A stretch of 64,000 nt of DNA. Origin: CALBPI01 sp039821645. Its GTDB lineage: Bacteria > Pseudomonadota > Gammaproteobacteria > Steroidobacterales > Woeseiaceae. The stretch is taken from assembly GCA_039821645.1 (NCBI GenBank), contig JBCBNU010000004.1, forward strand, positions 1 through 64,000. Reading direction: 5' to 3'. Under the pieces are notes generated by a model. That model did not search any database, was not told where the DNA came from, and saw only the letters and a program-made list of their open reading frames with translations. A program made the position numbers and the translations under genes. Shown here piece after piece: positions 58,306-64,000 of the stretch (positions are counted from its first letter, which is position 1; every line of letters begins with the position of its first letter).

Positions 58306-61300
58306 ATGCAGCGCCACTCAAAAGTCCGTTCCGTTAGACATTCAGCCCTATCTTTGCTGCTCGTCAGCACCGTCCTCATCGGCATCCCCGCCAGCGCATT
58401 CGCGCAGAGCTATTCCGAGTCGGTGGTCTACACGGACGCAGGCACGACCGTTTTCGAGGGCACGAGGACCGGTACTGAAAACAACTTCAGCGTCGATCGC
58501 GTGATCTCGCTATCGCTTGGCGGCAACGGTCGGTTTGGCGGCACCCTGCAATTACTCGACACCGCTGGGACAGTCGATCCGACAGACGACGAAATTATCA
58601 CCGCCCTTGTGCGGGGAGACACGCTAACGGCGAACACCATTGAACTCGTCTTGCAGGACAATACGATCGCTCAAGGTACCTTCGTGCCCACCACAGACTG
58701 CCGAATGCTCGAGCCCGCCGACTGTGTCGACTATGAAATCAATGAATCGTACTTAAACGACTCTGGTCGACTGGGTTTCCGGGCAAGCTGGATCCGACCG
58801 GGCGGCCAAGACGGCGGCACCATCGCGCTCTGGGAAGAGAGCGCCGGTGGACGCGTGCGTACGCTTGTTCAGCAAGCCGTTGATCCAAGCGGACCCGAGT
58901 TTCGTGCTCGCGCACTTTGGGGCTTCAACAACTTCAATTTTGTCGTTGGAGATGCCGCGGTAATTTGCACAGCACCACCTGCCACCAATCTTTCCGGCTT
59001 CCGAACTAACGGTCAGCAATCCTCAGCGGATGTCCGTGATATCACCACAACCGTGCCCCCTGCGCTCACGTTTTTCGATGCGTGTCAGGGCGTGAGTTTC
59101 CCGACTTTCGATTTGCGAGGCGGTATTTCACCCTCAGCCAATATTATCTACTTCAGCGGAAGTCAACTCGACAACGGATCGTTCCAGCAGGGGATCTATC
59201 GGGTAGGGGATACGCTTTTCGAATACTCAGACATCGATGACACAGCAACATCGCCCATTGCGGTTAACGATGAGGGCGGCGCGGTCTATACCGTGTCGGC
59301 GAGTGACGGTTTGGGAGGCTTCAATACCGAGATCATCCGTGTTCGCCGCCTTGCATTCGAATACGAGCGAGCCGTCATTGCAAGCGAGGCCAGTGCGACT
59401 TGGGCCGAAATCGATGCCACTTCGATCGACACAAACAGCTCGGGCCAAATTGCCTTTATTGGACGGCAGAGCGCCAGCGATCCTTTGGCGGTATGGATTT
59501 TCACCGATGACTTCAACGGCGGTGGTGACTTTGTTGAAGCAGGCGGTAGAGCCATCGCCAACTTACAGTTCAGCAATACTTCACTCAACGAGAATGGTGA
59601 AGTCTTCGTTTGGGGCACCGATACCAACGGTGCCTTTCAGATCTCGCTGCTGTCACCGAGCACTTCGTTGGCGCCGAACGCTAGCCTGAGCACCAATGCG
59701 CTGGCTTTCGGGCCAGTGATGGTAGGCTCCAGCGCCACTCTGCCGGTCACGCTCACCAATACCGGCAACCAGACACTGACGATTCAACGATTGGAAACTG
59801 AAGAGAGTGTTTCGCCATTCCTCGTCGGTACAGGCGATTGCGGATTCACACTTGCACCGAGTGCCTCTTGCACCTTTGAAGTCACCTTCACACCTGACGT
59901 TGCGGGTGAGATCAGTGAAACACTATTTGTGGAAACCGATGACCCCGTGCGCCCGGTACAAACCATTGCGTTGGTTGGCGGCAATACAACAGGTGTGCCG
60001 CAGCTCGTCGTGCCACAAGTGGTCAATTTCGGGGCTACGCCGACCGGGGAACGCAGCACCGCTGAGCTCACTATCGAAAACGCCGGCGACACCGACTTGA
60101 ATATTTCCGCAATTACCAACCCGTCACCGCCCTTCTTTGTCAGCGGCGATACCTGTAGTGACCCGACGGTGCTCGCACCTCAACAGACCTGTGTGATCTC
60201 GTACTTTTTTGAGACGAATATAGCAAGCGTGTTTACGGACCAGATCGAGATTACCTCTGACGATCCAGTGCGAATGATGACGACGGTGACGCTTTCGGCC
60301 GAAGCGATCGATGCGACGACCGGCATTTCCATTGCTGTCACCGACGACCGGGAGCCGGCCGACGATCTGCAAGTAGACTTTGGTGTGCTGGGTACTGGCG
60401 TCGGTGCGATGAGTATGCTGACGGTCACTAACACCGGTGGTGACCCTGCGACGCTGTCGCGGATCGCGTTCACCGAGACCTCGGACGCACAGTTCACGAT
60501 CATCGCCGGAGCAGACAACTGCACCAACGTCACGCTGCAGAACCTCGGCGATAACTGCACAGTCTCGGTTGCTTTTGATTCGACCGAGACAGGTACGTAC
60601 TCAGCAACTCTGGAGATTGCACCGGATGGCATCGATCCCACAGCGGTGGAGTTCCAGGCAGTTGCGGCAGATGTCATGTATGACCTTCAAACCGTTATGG
60701 TTGCGTCCGAGAACACCGTGGAGAGCGGATCGGGGACCGTATTTGACTTCGATATCACGGTCTCCAACGAGGGTCCGGATGCCGCAAGTGGTTTGGTGGT
60801 GGACGTAATCCTGCCGTCTGACCTTACTGTCGTGGGTGCGAGCACCTGCTCATCGGGGACTTCGTGTTTTCTGGACGCCGAGGGCAATTTTGCTCCGCAA
60901 TGGGCGGTAGGCGATATTGCGGCGGAATCCAGTGTGACTGCGACCATCCGCGTCATGGAGTCAACGATGCAGACGGGCGTCACAGAGTGCTTGGTTGCTC
61001 AGGCGACCGCCTCCGCCGATCCCTTTGATGTCGACGCGACGAACAACGTCGACACCGCCGTCGTCGGTCGTGGCGAGTGTGGTGACCTCAGGATCACCAA
61101 CACATTGGTAGAGACTGCGCGGACTGAGAATTCCGTGGATTTCATGGTGACAGCGACCGTGACCAATGAGGGCCCGGATACCATCGACCCGGTATTGGTC
61201 AACGGTCTCTTTGCGCCCACCTTCACCGGCACGTTTTCAGGCACGCCTATAGTCATCGAAGAGCGTTCACTTGGTCGGGAGGGATGTAGTGAAATAGTCG

Positions 61301-61821
61301 CGACCAACGGTGGCTCTAGTGCGAGGTGCATTCTCGGTCCAATCGCACCCGGCCAGTCAGTCTCGGCGAGCTATTCGTTTCGAGTCGTCATTCGCTTCGA
61401 CTTCACCGTGACATCGGTTACTTCGGTGGAGGGCAGCAACGATCCTGATACCGCGAACAATGCAGACGGCACAGTCTTGGAGGTCCCCGGATTACCCGGG
61501 ACACTCAACGAAGCGTGCCCTCTGGCCGTATCGGCGGCCAATACTTCGATGGAGTCCGATTTGGACAGCCTTCGCGCGTTTCGCGACCGCTGGCTAATGA
61601 CTAACGCGCCCGGTCGGGTGGTTGTTGCGTTTTACTACGAGCGCGTGACTAAGATCTCACCCTTCCTGACAGAGCATGCCTGGGCGCGGGCCGCTGTGCG
61701 TGTGACCATGAAACCGGTCGTATTCACGATCAAGCATCCCGGCTGGACCTTGTTGATGGTAATCACCGGACTGGCTGGTCGCCGCCGACTACGGCGCATG
61801 TTGTTGCCACTCATTAGCTGA
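58306..61821 (+). CDS. Large exported protein with choice-of-anchor D/DUF11 repeats and variant CFI-box C-terminus
   Basis: 1171 aa from ATG 58306. Signal peptide (LSLLLVSTVLIGIPASAFAQ). Residues ~20-460 are a beta-rich N-terminal region with no known motif. About 470-800 hold three choice-of-anchor D (ASPM/SPD-2-like) repeats ('SLSTNALAFGPVMVGSSATLPVTLTNTGNQTLTIQRL', 'VPQVVNFGATPTGERSTAELTIENAGDTDLNISAI'). About 810-1080 are two DUF11/CARDB-like repeats ('SNEGPDAASGLVVDVILPSDLTVV'). The last ~85 residues, 'ACPLAVSAANTSMESDLDSLRAFRDRWLMTNAPGRVVVAFYYERV...HPGWTLLMVITGLAGRRRLRR', match the CFI-box-CTERM sorting-like domain, but CPLAVSAANTS replaces the usual CFIATAAYGS. Probably anchored at the cell surface and adhesive. 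Confidence 0.85.
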   Translation: MQRHSKVRSVRHSALSLLLVSTVLIGIPASAFAQSYSESVVYTDAGTTVFEGTRTGTENNFSVDRVISLSLGGNGRFGGTLQLLDTAGTVDPTDDEIITALVRGDTLTANTIELVLQDNTIAQGTFVPTTDCRMLEPADCVDYEINESYLNDSGRLGFRASWIRPGGQDGGTIALWEESAGGRVRTLVQQAVDPSGPEFRARALWGFNNFNFVVGDAAVICTAPPATNLSGFRTNGQQSSADVRDITTTVPPALTFFDACQGVSFPTFDLRGGISPSANIIYFSGSQLDNGSFQQGIYRVGDTLFEYSDIDDTATSPIAVNDEGGAVYTVSASDGLGGFNTEIIRVRRLAFEYERAVIASEASATWAEIDATSIDTNSSGQIAFIGRQSASDPLAVWIFTDDFNGGGDFVEAGGRAIANLQFSNTSLNENGEVFVWGTDTNGAFQISLLSPSTSLAPNASLSTNALAFGPVMVGSSATLPVTLTNTGNQTLTIQRLETEESVSPFLVGTGDCGFTLAPSASCTFEVTFTPDVAGEISETLFVETDDPVRPVQTIALVGGNTTGVPQLVVPQVVNFGATPTGERSTAELTIENAGDTDLNISAITNPSPPFFVSGDTCSDPTVLAPQQTCVISYFFETNIASVFTDQIEITSDDPVRMMTTVTLSAEAIDATTGISIAVTDDREPADDLQVDFGVLGTGVGAMSMLTVTNTGGDPATLSRIAFTETSDAQFTIIAGADNCTNVTLQNLGDNCTVSVAFDSTETGTYSATLEIAPDGIDPTAVEFQAVAADVMYDLQTVMVASENTVESGSGTVFDFDITVSNEGPDAASGLVVDVILPSDLTVVGASTCSSGTSCFLDAEGNFAPQWAVGDIAAESSVTATIRVMESTMQTGVTECLVAQATASADPFDVDATNNVDTAVVGRGECGDLRITNTLVETARTENSVDFMVTATVTNEGPDTIDPVLVNGLFAPTFTGTFSGTPIVIEERSLGREGCSEIVATNGGSSARCILGPIAPGQSVSASYSFRVVIRFDFTVTSVTSVEGSNDPDTANNADGTVLEVPGLPGTLNEACPLAVSAANTSMESDLDSLRAFRDRWLMTNAPGRVVVAFYYERVTKISPFLTEHAWARAAVRVTMKPVVFTIKHPGWTLLMVITGLAGRRRLRRMLLPLIS

Positions 61822-61830
61822 AGCGCATCC

Positions 61831-61863
61831 AAAAAAAACCCGGAGAGGTTGCCCTCTCCGGGT
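61831..61863 (-). terminator. Rho-independent terminator of the TonB receptor at the right edge
   Basis: On the minus strand: 11-bp stem ACCCGGAGAGG / CCTCTCCGGGT with a 4-nt loop, then seven or eight T, about 53 bp after the receptor stop. It also closes the convergent region with the surface protein. Confidence 0.92.
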
Positions 61864-61915
61864 GAATTATCTCGCACTGTCCGCCCAATGAGACAGGCCA
61901 ATGTCGAGAGCTATA

Positions 61916-64000
61916 TCAATCGAACAACATGCGTGCACGCAGATACCATGCACCACCGTTGAAGCCAAACGGGCTGGCTTCTGAGTACTGCTGACCCAAC
62001 GAGCCCGCGCTTGGGTTTTCGTCCGGGTAGGTATCGAAGATGTTCGCAATACCGGCGATCAGCTCGATGTTGTCGTTCAGGTTGTAGCCGACTTCGACGT
62101 CAAACAGGATTTCGGCACCGATGTCGTCAACGCCGTTGCCGGTGTCGTCCCATTCTCCGAAGTAGGTACCACGTACCAGATAACGCCAGTCGCCTTGCAG
62201 GTGCGTCCAGGTCACGTTACCGCGCCAGTTCGGCAGCAAATCTTCGATTGCTTGTACACGATCATCGCTGATCGGGTTGATCGTACCGCGGTCATCAACT
62301 TCGGTTTCGTTGTAGTTGAACGCCAAGGTGATCTGCGAGCTACCGCTGAAGGCGTCGAAGCCATAGTTACCTACGATGTCGAAGCCGGTGGTCGTCGTGT
62401 CGAAGCTGTTCGAGAAGAAACGGAACTCCGACAGGTCGTCCAGACCGAGGAAGTCTTGACGATCGATGACGCCATCAGCATCCAGCCCTGTCAGCGCGGC
62501 AGAAACCGTGGTGTAGTTGTTGTCGTTCGGATCAGCAAAGTTCAGCGCATCGAGGAAGTCGACATTCGCACCCAGCGCAACCCGATCGGTCAGCTCGATG
62601 TTGTAGTAGTCGATGGTCCAACTGGTGTCTCCGAGATCGAACGCCACACCCAAGGCAAAGTTGACTGCGTCCTCAGGTCCGAGCGACGGACGACCGTTGC
62701 CCTCACTTTCGATGAAGTCGGCAGCCAACTGGCCAGCCGGTGAAGACAAGGGCAGCGTGCCTTGGTCGACGAGCACGCCATTGACATTCTGGGTCGTTAC
62801 GTTGGTGATGTTCGCCTGACCTGCGGTCGGTGCGTGGAAGCCCGTAGAGAAGGCACCACGCAGACTGAAGCTGTCGGTAAAGGAGTAGATACCGGCAATC
62901 TTCACGTTGGTTGTATCGCCGAACTCGCTGAAGTCTTCATAACGAACCGCCGCTTGCACGGTGAACGCATCTGTGACGTCCGCTTCGAAGTCCACGTAAA
63001 GCGCGGTGCTGTCCTGAGTGGCCGACGTGTCGTTCGGGAAGCCACCAAAGCCGTTCGAGCTTGATGAGAAGCCCTGATCAGCCAACGGGCCGAGTGCGAA
63101 AGACGCTGGATCGCCTGCAAACAGGTCGAATTCCTCTTCGCGATATTCCGCACCGAAAGCAATGTTCAGGTCAGACGCCAGACCGACGTCGAGGCCATAT
63201 GAGAAGTTGGCATTGATGACAGTCTCGGTTTGTTCCTGACCACCCGGCGTGAAGTCACGAGGTGTGTCGGGTCCGAGAGACGCGTTGATCGTATTGCGGA
63301 TGAAGAAATCGGTGCGGTTAGAACCGCGCTGTGCACTAAAGTCGTACAACAGACCGGTACCGAGACCGAATTCACCACGAATACCAACGGCGAGCGCCAT
63401 ATCTTCGTTGTCACCACCAAAGCGCGGAACAAAGCCTGCCGGGATGGTTTCAGCGAAGGAGAAGCAGTTCGCATCGGCGGAAACGTCGGCGAGCAGCGTC
63501 GGGTCAGGAATCACACCGTTGAGCGGGATACCGGCGATGCAGTCACCACCCGTGCCGACACCGTCGAGATCACCGACGAGGATCGACGGAACACCGCCTG
63601 ATTCTGCGTCCAGCGGCAAACCGGTCGCCGGATCAACAGTCGGGCCGCGGTAGACACCGCCACGCTGCTGACCGGTCGTCGGACCCACAATGTTGCGGTA
63701 GAAGAATCCACCGGTAACGGTACGCTGCGCAAAGTTACCGAAGAAATAAGCTTCCGCGTTGTCGTTAAGCTCGAACGCGGAGTTCACGAACAGCTTCACG
63801 TCATCCTCTACATCCGGCTGACCCCAGTACTGAGGTACTTCAGACGTATAGGAGTTGATCGCCTGAAAATCTGAGACGGGTGCATAGCCACCGTCAATGG
63901 CAGCCTGTACATCGTCACGCACCACAGAACGCACGGTGCCTTCAACATCGTTGAACTCAGCCGTGATGTTGATGAAACCGTTGTCGCCCAATGGCAAACC
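61916..64000 (-). CDS. TonB-dependent receptor, C-terminal part (5' end beyond window)
   Basis: At least 695 codons; the open frame continues past base 64000, so start, signal and most of the plug are not seen. Barrel features: repeated paired strands, 'AFSTGFHAPTAGQANITNVTTQNVNG', 'SEGNGRPSLGPEDAVNFALGVAFDLGDTSWTIDYYNIELTDRV' and the C-terminus 'ELIAGIANIFDTYPDENPSAGSLGQQYSEASPFGFNGGAWYLRARMLFD'. The 'VGYNLNDNIELIAGIANIFDTYP' ending and final strand are typical of marine proteobacterial receptors for organic substrates. The last residue is Asp rather than the usual Phe or Trp (the Phe is penultimate). Confidence 0.92.
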   Translation of the reverse strand, partial: GLPLGDNGFINITAEFNDVEGTVRSVVRDDVQAAIDGGYAPVSDFQAINSYTSEVPQYWGQPDVEDDVKLFVNSAFELNDNAEAYFFGNFAQRTVTGGFFYRNIVGPTTGQQRGGVYRGPTVDPATGLPLDAESGGVPSILVGDLDGVGTGGDCIAGIPLNGVIPDPTLLADVSADANCFSFAETIPAGFVPRFGGDNEDMALAVGIRGEFGLGTGLLYDFSAQRGSNRTDFFIRNTINASLGPDTPRDFTPGGQEQTETVINANFSYGLDVGLASDLNIAFGAEYREEEFDLFAGDPASFALGPLADQGFSSSSNGFGGFPNDTSATQDSTALYVDFEADVTDAFTVQAAVRYEDFSEFGDTTNVKIAGIYSFTDSFSLRGAFSTGFHAPTAGQANITNVTTQNVNGVLVDQGTLPLSSPAGQLAADFIESEGNGRPSLGPEDAVNFALGVAFDLGDTSWTIDYYNIELTDRVALGANVDFLDALNFADPNDNNYTTVSAALTGLDADGVIDRQDFLGLDDLSEFRFFSNSFDTTTTGFDIVGNYGFDAFSGSSQITLAFNYNETEVDDRGTINPISDDRVQAIEDLLPNWRGNVTWTHLQGDWRYLVRGTYFGEWDDTGNGVDDIGAEILFDVEVGYNLNDNIELIAGIANIFDTYPDENPSAGSLGQQYSEASPFGFNGGAWYLRARMLFD

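Overview
The window reads as about 64 kb of chromosome from a free-living, probably marine, heterotrophic gammaproteobacterium. Grounds: a bacterial thiopurine methyltransferase, HemP with a haem-type TonB receptor, AcnB, OmpW, DUF2059 and TerB-like genes, four TonB-dependent receptors, a sulfatase, PhoD, and large c-di-GMP enzymes. GC content is moderate to high and the gene packing is very dense. I cannot name a genus. No rRNA, tRNA, CRISPR array, transposase or prophage gene was seen.

Layout. 0-10 kb: housekeeping genes (tpm, a hotdog thioesterase, DUF998, TetR, DUF2059, ThuA-like, a secreted subtilisin) mixed with an unusual number of broken genes. These are a lipoprotein-like ORF with a stop and a frameshift, a TerB-like gene with an amber codon, a truncated and frameshifted alpha/beta hydrolase, ompW with an amber codon, an MFS sugar-transporter tail and an SDR tail. 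10-13.5 kb: a haem-uptake unit (hemP, TonB receptor, DUF6607 lipoprotein) behind a Fur box. 13.5-26.3 kb: DUF429, PhoD, a quinone-oxidoreductase-like dehydrogenase, a two-gene XRE/membrane-protein cassette with a 16-bp palindromic operator, a diguanylate cyclase, a Fur-boxed siderophore receptor, a DUF4399 lipoprotein and a 1364-aa Reg_prop-GGDEF-EAL sensor.

26.4-41.8 kb is the most interesting part: five transcription units that look like one catabolic system under a LacI-family regulator. They are (i) SDR and Na+/solute symporter; (ii) LacI, alpha/beta hydrolase and HpcH/HpaI aldolase; (iii) a SnoaL-like protein and a COG3618-type amidohydrolase/lactonase; (iv) a bicupin, a HisD/HpsN-like dehydrogenase and a SnoaL-like protein; (v) a TonB receptor, a lipoprotein hydrolase and two SnoaL-like proteins. 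A near-identical site (18-mer TTGTACTTCGAATGCAAG, or its complement) lies in each of the intergenic regions that drive these units. Together the genes suggest outer-membrane import, inner-membrane symport, oxidation, lactone hydrolysis and retro-aldol cleavage of an organic acid or sugar-acid-like substrate that I cannot identify.

42-64 kb: ferredoxin-NADP reductase, DUF4442, an AhpD-like protein, a His-rich lipoprotein, endonuclease III, a Tat-exported sulfatase, a deleted HD-domain gene, a lipase-like hydrolase, a long-type acnB, a membrane protein, a serine hydrolase, a PEBP-like protein, 6-phosphogluconate dehydrogenase, a winged-helix/TPR regulator, a large surface protein with choice-of-anchor and DUF11 repeats and a variant CFI-box C-terminus, and the 3' two-thirds or more of a TonB receptor running off the right edge.
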